DNA of 64,000 nucleotides. Source: Rapana venosa (Eukaryota; Mollusca; Gastropoda; Neogastropoda; Muricidae). Both the position numbers and the translations under genes were made by a program. The stretch spans positions 2,773,064 to 2,837,063 of the forward strand of contig CM054145.1 of NCBI GenBank assembly GCA_028751875.1, in the 5' to 3' direction. Each line of letters starts with the position of its first letter. Position 1 is the stretch's first letter. Shown in pieces: positions 57,201 through 63,815 of this stretch. Under the pieces are notes generated by a model. It was not told the DNA's origin. It saw only the letters and a program-made list of their open reading frames with translations, and made no database searches.

Positions 57201-57713
57201 TCCAACTCTGGCATGGGAGAGAATTGTCTTTTTCTTTTGTTGTTGTTGATCTTTCTGGGGAAAATGAAGGAGAATGGACCACGAAGGCAGAATATGGACA
57301 AGAAGGAGGCGACAGGAAGAAAGGAAGCAAAGCAGAAAAGGGATAGAAAAGAGGGAATTGCTAGTATAAAGATTTTCCAGAAGGTGGGGATGCTATTTAC
57401 ACTGACAGCATCCCCATGGGGAGTATTAAAAGTGCTGATAATGACATGGACATTTGGTTTGCTTTTAAGAACAATCAGCTTGAAATACACGCATGCATGC
57501 ACACACACACACATACACAGACACCTCTCACTCACCAAAGCTTGGAGTGGAAGGCTTGGAAGCAGAGGGACGAACCAAGGGTTTGTTTTCGTCGCGGTTG
57601 CGGCGTCCTGAGCTGTTGGGCCGGCCGGCACTGTTGGGACGACTGTCTTCATTGGGCTGCACCATCAGATTCTGCTTCCGCTTTCTCTGAATCTGCTGCT
57701 GTGTCAGCTCCAT
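35216..57713 (-). CDS. TUB: Tubby/TULP protein, complete 10-exon model (512 aa)
   Basis: Tubby proteins bind PI(4,5)P2 through a C-terminal beta-barrel and link membrane GPCR cargo to IFT-A for ciliary transport (known for Tub/TULP3). Exons in transcript order: 57713-57536, 57021-56830, 52812-52478, 50725-50510, 47052-46940, 45278-45179, 43990-43892, 41286-41199, 39730-39647, 35349-35216. They sum to 1539 bases, 513 codons, with all phases matching. The N-terminus has [17 protein letters not shown], like the IFT-A-binding and MVQ region of Tub/TULP3. Next come an acidic patch (about residues 109-117) and a disordered Ser/Pro linker, then the tubby domain at about 262-512. The PIP2-contact GKLRSN is conserved at about 342-347. 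The length is close to vertebrate TUB (about 505 aa). The start ATG is the first codon after an acceptor, so extra 5' exons are possible. TUB versus TULP3 cannot be decided. Confidence 0.93.
36108..38850. repeat. Strand-switching CA/GT satellite with GTAGGCCTAC units
   Basis: Units are (CA)n runs punctuated by the self-complementary GTAGGCCTAC and by GTACACCTAC. It is GT-rich at 36108-36290, CA-rich at about 36290-38177, and GT-rich again from 38178 to 38850. The last two blocks are reverse complements in kind, so the single strand can fold on itself. Confidence 0.9.
38850..38950 (+). repeat. SINE-C 3' end
   Basis: CCATGACAAAATGTACAAAA, GGTCTGGAGGTAAATTAGC, TTATTCCATTATC and an A-rich tail. 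Confidence 0.75.
39405..39545 (-). repeat. SINE-C copy, reverse
   Basis: Reads TTCCAGGATGATGGAATAAA..CATCCAGTCCCTGTGTGTAT..CACAATGGCCTACTC on the + strand, the complement of the family 3' half. Confidence 0.8.
39647..39730 (-). CDS. TUB: TUB exon 9: tubby domain
   Basis: Reads [28 protein letters not shown], with acceptor GTGTGCAG and donor GTAAGTG. The 3' end and donor are tandemly duplicated just downstream (see findings). Confidence 0.96.
40203..41069 (+). pseudogene. Non-LTR retrotransposon RNase H and C-terminal fragment
   Basis: An uninterrupted frame of about 287 codons with an RNase H fold: [59 protein letters not shown], then a Cys/His tail region [24 protein letters not shown]. 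Acidic residues of AEL, VDS and VDSLAK are present, but the usual first motif TDGS reads TNWS. It is 5'-truncated, lying in the TUB intron between exons 8 and 9 and antisense to TUB. It resembles I/Jockey-group elements with an RNase H domain. Confidence 0.85.
41199..41286 (-). CDS. TUB: TUB exon 8: tubby domain
   Basis: Reads [29 protein letters not shown], donor GTGAGAAC. It matches NHDSLLSRWQ..ELHNKxPVWN of TULP3. The acceptor and the first 20 bases of the exon belong to a 56-bp tandem repeat extending upstream (see findings). Confidence 0.95.
41267..41540 (-). repeat. 56-bp minisatellite spanning TUB exon 8 acceptor, 5 units
   Basis: On the + strand the unit reads TCTATCAATCCATCATGGTT, CTGTGAGAGCACACATTGAA, C(A/G)ACACAGCAT. 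The first copy overlaps the exon (up to 41286); four more lie upstream in the intron. Confidence 0.95.
42425..42882. repeat. About 47-bp minisatellite, 9-10 units
   Basis: The unit contains ATATAAAGGCATCACGTTTT, CAGTGTGGTAATAATCGAAA. It lies in the TUB intron between exons 7 and 8. The minus-strand open frame is a repeat artefact. Confidence 0.9.
42883..43050 (-). other. Unassigned open segment in TUB intron
   Basis: A minus-strand frame reads [40 protein letters not shown]. It looks protein-like but matches no family I recognise and has no place in the phase-consistent TUB model. It may be a transposase remnant or a cassette exon. Confidence 0.25.
43240..43485 (-). repeat. SINE-C copy, reverse
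   Basis: Contains TGGTCTACTCTTCCGAAAGG, GTTCATAGTCTCCTCTGAAG, TGTTGACTCTAGTGG, AAAAATCCCCTTGAA and the head fragment CCGCCAGGCTATC. Confidence 0.75.
43525..43850 (-). repeat. SINE-D copy, reverse
   Basis: Runs from GCTTAGACAGCAACTATTGT through AGAAGGTGGGGATGCTGTTT to ACTGACAGGC; complement of the 46.0-kb copy. Confidence 0.8.
43892..43990 (-). CDS. TUB: TUB exon 7: tubby domain
   Basis: Exactly 33 codons in phase 0: [33 protein letters not shown], with acceptor TTTTTTCAG and donor [20 protein letters not shown] is a family signature. Confidence 0.95.
44020..44320 (-). repeat. SINE-C copy, reverse
   Basis: Contains TCATCCAGTCCCCGTGTG, ACACAATGGCCTACTCTTTC, AGTTTATAGTCTCATCCAAA and ATCCCCCTGAAC. 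Confidence 0.8.
44455..44735 (-). repeat. SINE-G copy (tRNA-headed), reverse
   Basis: The minus-strand head carries TGGTCTAGAGGTAATGC and B box CTGGTTCAATCC. It lies head to head with the copy at 44750. Confidence 0.7.
44750..44965 (+). repeat. SINE-G copy (tRNA-headed)
   Basis: The head AGTAGTCTAGAGGTAACGC and B box CTGGTTCAATCC match the inverted neighbour. The body shares GAGATGATAAAC and the cassette TTGTCTGG(C)AAAA. Confidence 0.7.
45179..45278 (-). CDS. TUB: TUB exon 6: tubby domain
   Basis: Reads [34 protein letters not shown], with acceptor TGATGTCAG and donor GTGAGTT. It aligns with vertebrate RSNLMGTKFTVYDNG and RQELAAVCY. Confidence 0.95.
45333..45625 (-). repeat. SINE-A copy, reverse
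   Basis: A complete head in reverse: GAGTGCTCTGACCACTGAGC then TGTCCCGTCCCC; body shared with 3.4 and 61.6 kb. Confidence 0.85.
45695..45762 (-). repeat. (ATT)n-tailed 3' repeat, reverse
   Basis: Reads AATGTATGGAATTTATGTAG, TGCTGAATCTTGTACAGCAA, CAAATCAAAGCGCTTTT, the complement of 21.78 kb. Confidence 0.75.
45797..46245 (+). repeat. SINE-D with intact tRNA-like head
   Basis: The A-box-like TTATAGCCTAGCAGTTAAGA and B-box-like GTGTGGGTTCAAAATCTC precede the D body (GTCAGTATAAACAGCATCCC onward). This copy shows how the D family is built. Confidence 0.75.
46545..46905 (+). repeat. SINE-B copy
   Basis: Contains GCTACAGCCAAGTGGCTAAT, CATGAAGTCATGAGTTAAAA, AGTGCAGACCTGCCAGTGCC and CCGAAGTCAGAATGTGGCTA. 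It ends about 35 bases from the TUB exon 5 donor. Confidence 0.8.
46940..47052 (-). CDS. TUB: TUB exon 5: tubby domain
   Basis: Reads [37 protein letters not shown], with the following Arg codon split (AG|G). The Lys and split Arg of GKLR are the residues known to contact PI(4,5)P2 in Tubby. Confidence 0.95.
47165..47375. repeat. Purine (GA) tract
   Basis: About 210 bases almost purely A/G on the + strand (pyrimidine on the TUB sense strand), about 110 bases upstream of the exon 5 acceptor. Confidence 0.95.
47385..47635 (-). repeat. SINE-C with intact tRNA-like head, reverse
   Basis: Read on the minus strand, the head is GGGACAGCCTGGTGGTTAGA with B box CCGGGTTTGAATC, followed by the standard C body. 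It is the best full-length copy in the window. Confidence 0.85.
48025..48320 (+). repeat. SINE-D copy
   Basis: Runs from CACTATAAACAGCATCCCCA to CGCTCATATGACAGACAACA. Confidence 0.8.
48677..50135 (-). pseudogene. 5'-truncated L1/Tx1-like retrotransposon ORF2 end
   Basis: Successive minus-strand frames give [33 protein letters not shown] (about 49950), an in-frame stop after [57 protein letters not shown], and the C-terminal zinc-binding block [20 protein letters not shown] (about 48950-49020). At least one stop and two frameshifts break it. It starts abruptly at a poly-C run near 50135 and sits in the same orientation as TUB. Confidence 0.85.
50510..50725 (-). CDS. TUB: TUB exon 4: start of tubby domain
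   Basis: Acceptor CCCCAAACAG and donor GTCAGGG. After [16 protein letters not shown] the domain begins: [47 protein letters not shown]. It is nearly identical to vertebrate Tub/TULP sequence through CRITRDKKG. Confidence 0.95.
51028..51390 (+). repeat. SINE-B copy
   Basis: The head TAGCCGAGTGGTGCAGACTG and B box GCGGGTTCAAATTT, then the body to AAAATCTCATTACTGGTGA. Confidence 0.85.
51790..52060 (+). repeat. SINE-F copy (tRNA-headed)
   Basis: A-box-like TTTAGCACAGTGGTTATG and B box AGGTTCAAATCTTG. The body is unlike A-D. Confidence 0.6.
52262..52402 (-). mobile_element. Short TTAA-bounded dispersed element, copy 2
   Basis: Reverse-complement relative of 15763-15919; the + strand contains TTTCCCAGTACACATGCACT, AACCCAGTAGTGGATGATAC and GTAGATGGTTGGTTATCCT. 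Confidence 0.6.
52478..52812 (-). CDS. TUB: TUB exon 3: low-complexity linker
   Basis: The largest coding exon. It reads [60 protein letters not shown] and ends [14 protein letters not shown], with acceptor TTTCTGCAG and donor GTGAGAG. It is disordered, and its frame is supported by phase agreement on both sides rather than by conservation. Confidence 0.8.
53010..53260 (+). repeat. SINE-C interrupted by an (ATT)n-tailed repeat
   Basis: SINE-C sequence (GGATGAGACTATAAACTGAG) is split at about 53090 by A-rich DNA plus the GCGCTATATAAATTCCATAC tail repeat, and resumes at about 53188 (TCCGTTCCACCTTTCAGAAG). Confidence 0.75.
53770..54115 (+). repeat. SINE-B copy
   Basis: The head GGCTAAGCCGACTGGTGCAG and B box GTGGGTTCAAATCC, with the body to AAAATCTCACCATC. 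It is the cleanest B copy. Confidence 0.87.
54255..54310. repeat. CAGA microsatellite
   Basis: (CAGA)n of about ten units, next to CA repeats. Confidence 0.95.
54325..54565 (+). repeat. SINE-C copy
   Basis: Runs from GTCCTTCGGATGAGACTAGA to the ATAAAAGAATAATGATAATA tail. Confidence 0.85.
54715..55135 (+). repeat. SINE-C/SINE-B mosaic
   Basis: A C-type head and body (AGCGGTTAGAACAGTATGC, TTTTTCCCCTGGAGTTGACA, GAGTAGGCCATTGCATGCTG) pass into the B-type tail (GATGGAATGCAGCTA, AAAATCTCATCATTG). Confidence 0.7.
55190..55280 (+). repeat. SINE-C 3' end
   Basis: TACTGGGGACTGGGTGTAAA, AAGTGCTTATTCTATTATCC and an A-rich tail. Confidence 0.75.
55891..56601 (+). mobile_element. TTAA-bounded MITE, copy 2 (711 bp)
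   Basis: A near full-length second copy of the element at 20839-21558, with the same ends (TTAACCACTAGATTGCC ... GCAGTTAAGAGGTTAA) and the same internal order, inserted in the TUB intron between exons 2 and 3. The left palindrome is mutated (CCCCGGAAATTTTCTGGGG). No ORF is present. Confidence 0.85.
56830..57021 (-). CDS. TUB: TUB exon 2: acidic linker
   Basis: Reads [19 protein letters not shown] ... [18 protein letters not shown] between acceptor CACTGCAG and donor GTGGGTG. The Ser/Asp-rich run resembles the acidic linker of vertebrate Tubby proteins. Confidence 0.85.
57105..57415 (-). repeat. SINE-D copy, reverse
   Basis: Contains ACTCAGCAACTACTGTTTCT, GACAAGTCAGGCCCTGTATG and AGAAGGTGGGGATGCTATTT. 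It lies between TUB exons 1 and 2. Confidence 0.8.
57536..57713 (-). CDS. TUB: TUB exon 1 of model: N-terminal conserved region
   Basis: Reads [20 protein letters not shown], then [18 protein letters not shown] and [16 protein letters not shown], donor GTGAGTG. ATG follows a CTTTATGCAG acceptor directly, so translation may start here after a non-coding exon or the frame may continue upstream. Insect Tubby also places its MVQ motif within a few residues of Met1. Confidence 0.85.
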
Positions 57714-57879
57714 CTGCATAAAGGTCACAGGGGCAGATAAGAAGGTTGTTTGGAATCCTGACTGCAGAATGATGTCCCTTTTATACCTTTTTTTTTTTGG
57801 TACAGGGGTGTGTAGAGATTGGTTTCATTTGCAAATTTCAAGAATAAAAAGTTTTTGGCCCAGGGCAAAAGCTGTGTCA

Positions 57880-58155
57880 GTTATTGATGATGTCAGCTAC
57901 ATGATAATGTTATGTTGTAATTTGTAATGTTGAGATTCTCTTCAGCCATGACAAGTTCTTAGCATAACAGCCGACATTCTCCTTTAAAAGAGAAAACAAA
58001 TTTGTAAAGTTGGAGTATGGCTGCTTATGTGGTGAGGTTATGAAAACAGTCATCCACAAACTCCTCATCCAGAGTTTATTTACACTCTCACAGTGATTCC
58101 CAGGTGGGATGAGTGAGTCAGAGTGCACATTCTGGGTGACCTACCCCCCCCCCCC
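57880..58155 (+). repeat. Dispersed repeat E, copy 2
   Basis: Matches 12240-12545 in order, with TATTGATGATGT, AATGTTGAGATTCTC, CTCATCCAGAG and CACATTCTGGGTGACC. Confidence 0.6.
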
Positions 58156-58484
58156 CCTCTTCCCCAGGGTGTTAAGCTGGGGAACATGCAACAACAACAG
58201 CATTATTAATTTTCTGTGTAATTTAACTGAAGTCAGTTTTTCCCTTGATTTTTAATCCGTCATGTGAATGATGGATTAAAAAAAAAATTCCACGAGTTTT
58301 TTTGTTTTTTTAAAAGACCCAAAAGAAAATGTGGAAGATTTAAAAAAACCACACATTGTCATTGATATACATACACTTTGGTCCATAATTGCACATTTTG
58401 TAAGCATTTCGATATTGCTGCACGACTGTTGATAAAAAACAAGAAAATTCAGTTACAGAGTCATGTGTTCATACACACATGTAT

Positions 58485-58720
58485 GCAAATCCTTTGGATG
58501 AGACTATATACCGAGGTCCCGTGTGTGAACACACGCAGAACACCTTGCGCACACGATAAAACCCGTTCCACTTTTCGGAAGAGTAGGCTATTGTGTGCCT
58601 GTGGGAACGGATGACAAAATTTACAAGCTGCATACACACCGGGACTGGATGAAAAAAAAGCACACGAGTGCTTATTCCATTATCCTCCCCAAAAAAAAAC
58701 AAAAAAAAATTAATATTAAT
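58485..58720 (+). repeat. SINE-C copy
   Basis: Runs from AAATCCTTTGGATGAGACTA to TATTCCATTATCCTCC and an A-rich tail. Confidence 0.85.
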
Positions 58721-58759
58721 AAATGAGTAGGCACACATTCAGTGATTCACAGTCTCATT

Positions 58760-59000
58760 CTCTCCCAAAAGTCCTTCAGATGAGACTATAAACTGAGGCC
58801 CCATGTGCAAATGCATGCAGAACATCTTGCACACATGTTAAATCCTGTTCCGCTTTTCAAAAAAGTAGGCCATTGTGTGCTGGTGGGAACAGATGACAGA
58901 ATTTACAAACCTGCAAACACACAGGGACTGGATGTAAAAAGAAGCACATGAATGCTTATTCCATTATCCTTGATATAAAAGAATAAATAAATAAATAAAA
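58760..59000 (+). repeat. SINE-C copy with (AAAT)n tail
   Basis: Runs from CAAAAGTCCTTCAGATGAGA to GAATAAATAAATAAATAAA. It is tandem with the previous copy in the same orientation. Confidence 0.87.
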
Positions 59001-59034
59001 AATTAAAATCTCTCTCTCACAGACAAAATTCTAT

Positions 59035-59652
59035 GATAAAATGTGTAAGCTATTGGCTTAAGATAACTCGTATGGAGGATAAGCGATTGCCATCCAAAGC
59101 TTATAATGTTATACATACTGGATTGTAAAGACAATCATACTTGGGCATCTAAACTACGTTTATGTTTGTGTCAATTTGGCTTTGGATTTGTTTGACACAA
59201 TCAAGGAGTTCAAAATGTAACAGCTTTTATAAAAATCATTTAAACAGAGAGTTGTTGATTGTAGATGGCAGGAGTGGTACGCCCACATTGAAAACGGTGA
59301 TTGATTTTTTTTTCTATACAGAACATTGAAAACGTCGCTGTGTATTGAACAGTATATGTTGATAGAAATGAATAAGTATGTTAAACATGCTTTGTCAAAA
59401 TTTAGATGTGGTGTATCAGATATTGCTGTACATTTAAAATGATAGGCAAAAGATGAAAATGAGAATTTGGTTTGTAATTTGTGTAAATTGGCAACACAAG
59501 ATGAAATTCATGCTGTTTTGAAATGTCCAGTTCCGTGGGAGCGGGGAAAAATTGATTCGCAAACAATCTGGACAATCTGTGCTGAAATTCCAGCTTTTCT
59601 ATCGTCTTATGTTCTGAACTTGTTAACTCTGCATGCCTCTTCTTATCTTTAA
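59035..59652 (+). pseudogene. LINE ORF C-terminal fragment
   Basis: Broken + frames read WLKITRMEDKRLPSKAYNVI, LRLCLCQFGFGFV, NQGVQNVTAFIKII, RVVDCRWQEWYAHIENGD, MLIEMNKYVKHALSKFRCGV, NLVCNLCKLATQDEIHAVLK and CP. This follows the usual end of LINE ORFs: a GFGxVW--QGV block, then a CxxC..DExHxxxxCP zinc block. It has several stops and is not in the same family as the 48.7-kb element. Confidence 0.7.
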
Positions 59653-60309
59653 GATCATGATTTGTCCATTCCATCTTTCCAGAAAAAAGTTATTAAATAA
59701 TTATTCTTCATACTCAAGCGAATGGCTGGGTCTAGACTTTCAGCTAACTTGCACCGTCGAAGGGTTTCGCCCCAGTAACAAACAGATATTCGTCTCTCTC
59801 ACACAGAAGAAGAAATTCCATCTACGAGACCAGAAAAGATTCTTGACTTGCAAACATACTTTGCTACACATGTCAAGCAAAACAAAATACAGTTCTAAAA
59901 TGTACAAACCTTCATAAACAAAGTGCCAGTAACAAACTTTGAAGAAAACAGTGGATTCTAGGAATTTCAAAAAAGAGGTCAAGCCCCTAAATGAAAATTA
60001 ATGATAACTTGACAGCATGGTGTACACCACACCTGTACCTTGCCCCCCCATAAAAGGGGACTATGACCTTTCTTACATAATCATAACTCTCATTTTTCAT
60101 ACAAAAAACAAATCATACAGGCGATTGACGCAGAAAGGACTTGAAAGACGCCTAATCCTGTATGCTACAAGAAAACAACAAAACAAAAAACAACAGTGTC
60201 ATTGTACCATCCTTCATAAACAAAGGCAAACAACAACAACACTATGATACATGCAGTGCTGATTCTTGGATTTAAAAAAAATGGGGCTCAAGGGCCCCCT
60301 AAAATGAAA

Positions 60310-60747
60310 AATGGGGGCATTGCCCCCCCCCCCCCCCCCCCAATAAAAAGGGGACAAGTAGTATTTGCTTACAGTACCTTCAGTACTCTCAGTTTCTTTT
60401 TTTTTCAAGGAAGAGAAACAAATCAAACAGGCAGATACTAGGCAGAAAGGAGTAAATATTCACCTAAGTGTTGCAGTTAATCTGTAGTAAGCCCTCCTGA
60501 TACAGGAGTGAGAGTCGACAGAGAGAGTCAGAGACAGAGAGGGGGGGGGGGGGGGGGGGGGGAGGGGGAGAGAGAGAGAGGGGGGGGGGGGGGGGGAGGA
60601 GGAGGAGGGAGGAGAGAGAAGGAGAGGGGGGAGAGAAGGAGAGAGAGAGGTCAAAGTCAACTTTTTATTTCAACAGAGTTGGGGAGATAGATCTAGATCT
60701 AAATGAGAAGAGAGGTAAAAGCCAATATCAGACTTTTTCCCCTAGAT

Positions 60748-60805
<58 letters not shown>

Positions 60806-60929
60806 AGAGGCAGGCCAAAATTTGTATTTCCACATTCAGGGATAGATCTAGGTCTAGATCTAAATGGTAAGTTAAAGCCAATGTAAAGGTCTTGTCCCCC
60901 CCCCCCCCCCCCCTCCCCCAAAGATCATA

Positions 60930-60990
<61 letters not shown>
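60310..60990. repeat. Poly-C, poly-G and GA tracts
   Basis: Poly-C at about 60324-60341; G/GA-rich at 60530-60650 with poly-G runs; (GA)n at 60748-60802; poly-C at about 60896-60913; (GA)n at 60931-60991. TAGATCTAGATCTAAATG-type sequence recurs twice between them. Confidence 0.95.
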
Positions 60991-60994
<4 letters not shown>

Positions 60995-61199
60995 GCCTAA
61001 CTGATATATGTTTTTCTGAAGATTTTCATCCTGGTGATGGGAAGAGTTTTTGTGTGTTGCTTTAAGCGTTGTTCTGTAATTGGCCCATCCTCCTCTGGTG
61101 AAGACATTGTTCTTTCCATGTTTGATACACAGCCCATAGCCTACTGCACGCCATGATCATTGTTCTCAAGCCAGGGCTGTCTCCCAGATCTACCAGCTC

Positions 61200-61560
61200 C
61201 GAACCTGCTGGGCCGCTGCGTCTGCTATCTCCTTAATGATCTCTGTCCCAATTACGTCACTTGTTTCCAGAGTACACGGTTTCTTGGAAGATGACGTAAA
61301 CTAAGAGAAAAACCGAGCAGGATGAGTCCACTTTATAATGAAGATAGCGTCGATGCCCCTGAGGTAGCCTACTAGCGTAATGACCGCCGTGGGAACTCCC
61401 AAGGACGAACTACAGTTTCTGTGATTGGTCAAAATGAGGGCGCTTAGCCAATCAGAAACATCAACGGAGAACTTTGGCGGAAGTAGCGCTTAATTTTAAA
61501 GAATATACACACGGCAGTTGGGATGACGCACTGTTTGTTAAAAAACGCGATGTCCAGGTA
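61200..61560. promoter_or_regulatory. Candidate (possibly bidirectional) promoter
   Basis: A CpG-containing, repeat-free patch with two CCAAT boxes in opposite orientation (GATTGGTC at about 61423 and AGCCAATCAG at about 61447), an E2F/ETS-like CTTTGGCGGAAGT (about 61472) and ACGTCA-type sites (about 61254 and 61289). On the + strand a small ATG frame (61523) runs to a CAG|GTATTT donor at about 61557. On the minus strand it lies upstream of TUB and could drive its 5' exon. No transcript evidence is available. Confidence 0.4.
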
Positions 61561-61590
61561 TTTTTTGCGTCCGTTAGGCCTAAGGCGCAT

Positions 61591-61885
61591 GGGGGACGGG
61601 ATAGCTCAGTGGTCGGAGCACTCGCTTTCCCCCAGCCAAGTTAAGCAGCCTCGAGCGTGGTTACCAGTTGGATGGGCGACCGTTTGCGTGTCTTGGCTTC
61701 AGTACAGTTCCCCCATTTCACCCAGCTGTAAATGGGTACCTGCCCTCTTAAGGGTCAGGGAAGGTAAAGCAGCGAGGGAGAGGAGATGGGCGCCGCCCAC
61801 AATATGCTGGCCCTAGAGAAGTGAGGTCTCTGACGCCTCGCTCCCCTACGACCTTATAGGTTATGGGACTCCTTTACCTTTTTTT
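61591..61885 (+). repeat. SINE-A copy, full head
   Basis: The head GGGACGGGATAGCTCAGTGG with A box TAGCTCAGTGG (61602-61612), through ATGGGCGCCGCCCACAATAT to a CTTTACCTTTTT tail. The B-box region has decayed and no tRNA cloverleaf can be drawn. Confidence 0.87.
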
Positions 61886-61954
61886 TAGGCCTAGGGCGCA
61901 CTGCCCACATCGTTTTGCGGCAATTTCGAAAAAAGAATGCGGGAATCCCGCAAG

Positions 61955-62300
61955 AAGTGGTTAAGGCCATTCAACTTGACTCCCGTGGGTTCATGAAGTC
62001 GTGGGTTCAAATCATGGCAGCATCTGGTGCACTCAAGTTGGGGATTTTTACACTCTCACAGGTAAACTTCAATTACAGACCTGCCAGTGCCCGAAGTCTC
62101 TTAGTGTTTTTACACATGCAAAAGATCAAATATGCATGTAAAAGATCCTGTAATGGATGTCAGCATTCATGGGGTTACAGAAACACACATAGAGCCCTGA
62201 AGGTGGAAGGTGGCTACCTTCATGCTGGGCAAAAACAGTGGCATACGCAAAATCTCACCATTGGTGAAACTAGGAGCTCTAGCTGTGGAGCGAGGGAAAA
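61955..62300 (+). repeat. SINE-B copy
   Basis: The head AGAAGTGGTTAAGGCCATTC and B box GTGGGTTCAAATCA, with the body to AAAATCTCACCATTGGTGA. Confidence 0.8.
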
Positions 62301-62309
62301 AAATCTCTG

Positions 62310-62625
62310 CTGTGTCTGTTCAAGGGGGACAATATTTTTCTCCTGGAGTGAAGACCGTACACTCCCCTGCAAGTTTTAAAAAAAACTTTTATTTCGAGGA
62401 AAATGGAATAAGCACTCATTTGCTTTTTTTCATGCAGTTTTGTAAATTTTGTCATCCGTTCCCAGCATAGACTTAACACTGAAGTCCTGTGTGCCAATGT
62501 ATGCAAAGGAATTGGGGATGGGGGGGGGGGGGGGGGGGGAGAGACAATGACAATGACAAATTCTTTTATTTCGAGGATAATGAATAAGCACCCATACTTT
62601 TTTTACATCCAGTCCCCGCCCTTAG
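62310..62625 (-). repeat. SINE-C fragments, reverse, around a poly-G run
   Basis: Pieces TTTATTTCGAGGAAAATGGA and TTTTGTCATCCGTTCCCAGC, then poly-G (about 62520-62539), then TTTATTTCGAGGATAATGAA and ACATCCAGTCCCCGCCC. Confidence 0.65.
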
Positions 62626-62639
62626 GGATATATATGATT

Positions 62640-63086
62640 ATAAAATAAAGCCCATACCAATACACAGTAAACAGGGGGGGAAAATCTACACACAAAAAAT
62701 CCCCACAAAAATCACCGAAAAGAGAGAGATAAAAAAGCAACAACAAATAATAAGAAAGCAAAACAAAAAACACAAACAACCGAAAAAATAGCAAAGAAAC
62801 CAAGAGCAAAACAAAAGCAGCAGCAACAACAAGGGGTGAGGGGGCAACCGAATAATCCCCCTCCAAAACCCCCCCTCCACCCCAAACCAAACCAAAAACC
62901 TCCATAATATAAAGGAGAACAAACCACGTAAATAGTATCATTTTGGCTAACAGAAAGAAACGTCAACAAATTCTTTGTACTTTTATGGGAAAGCAACAGC
63001 AATAGTAAACTACACAAAAACAAATATTATATAAGCAGACTTAGGAGATTATGCAAAAGCAATTTGCATCCCCATGCACACGTAAC

Positions 63087-63138
<52 letters not shown>

Positions 63139-63404
63139 TACACTCGTACACACACACCATGCATCAATGCCAAAATGAAATCTTTATGAATATCATATAC
63201 TGTCATAGATAAGGGCATCTACACATTGAAATTAGCTATTCATAATTGATACACTCAAAACAAGATATCGAAATAAAACGTTCACTAACTCTCAAAATTT
63301 TAATACAGCCAACTTATGCAATAAAATTGAAATATTAAATCTGAATAAAGCATTCAACAGGATACAAATTGTAAACACAATTAAATCTATAAGCAAAACA
63401 ATAA

Positions 63405-63405
<1 letters not shown>
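62640..63405. other. A-rich sequence with CA microsatellite
   Basis: A/C-rich DNA with (CA)n at 63087-63137 and no recognised gene or element. Confidence 0.7.

Positions 63406-63407
<2 letters not shown>

Positions 63408-63482
<75 letters not shown>
63408..63482. repeat. (GA)n microsatellite
   Basis: A perfect (GA)n run of about 74 bases. Confidence 0.97.
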
Positions 63483-63484
<2 letters not shown>

Positions 63485-63624
63485 AGACAGAACTCCGTTT
63501 TTCCCTCCTACTTGCGATATGTTTGTACCACTGTTTGCCATGTGCCCACTCTCTATGCCCACCATTCTTTTGTATTGTGGCCTAAGACCGATGTACAGTA
63601 AAAGTCTGAAGTCTGAACTCTGTC

Positions 63625-63815
63625 TTCTCAGTCCTCTCTCTCTCCCTGTGTCTGTCTCGTGGTCTGTCCTCTCTCGTCTTCTCTCCTCTTTCTCATCTCG
63701 TCCGTCTTTCTCTCCTCTCTCTCTCTCTCGTCTCTGTCTGTATGTCCGTCTCTGTCTATATGTCTGTCTGCCTCTCTCTCGCTCCCCCCCCCCCCCCCCC
63801 CCCCCCCCCCCTCTC
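63625..63815. repeat. CT-rich tract and poly-C
   Basis: Pyrimidine-rich with a terminal poly-C run (63784-63810). Apparent ORFs here are low-complexity artefacts. Confidence 0.95.

Larger units (their letters stand above)
57714..61140. other. TUB upstream region or first intron, repeat-rich
   Basis: It contains repeat E (57880-58155), SINE-C copies (58485-58720, 58760-59000), a LINE fragment (59035-59652), unique A-rich sequence (59660-60240) and purine/poly-C tracts (60310-60990). No coding exon of TUB was found here. Confidence 0.6.

Noticed and set aside
61020..61300. First TUB coding exon on the minus strand (short ATG frames, GACGCAGCGGCCCAGCAG|GTTCGG)
   Set aside because: No good donor in phase 0 and no resemblance to Tubby N-termini; only a promoter or 5' UTR role is considered.
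61601..61672. tRNA gene (GGATAGCTCAGTGG)
   Set aside because: No acceptor-stem pairing or intact B box; the same sequence with a common 290-bp body occurs at 3.4 and 45.4 kb, so it is a SINE head.
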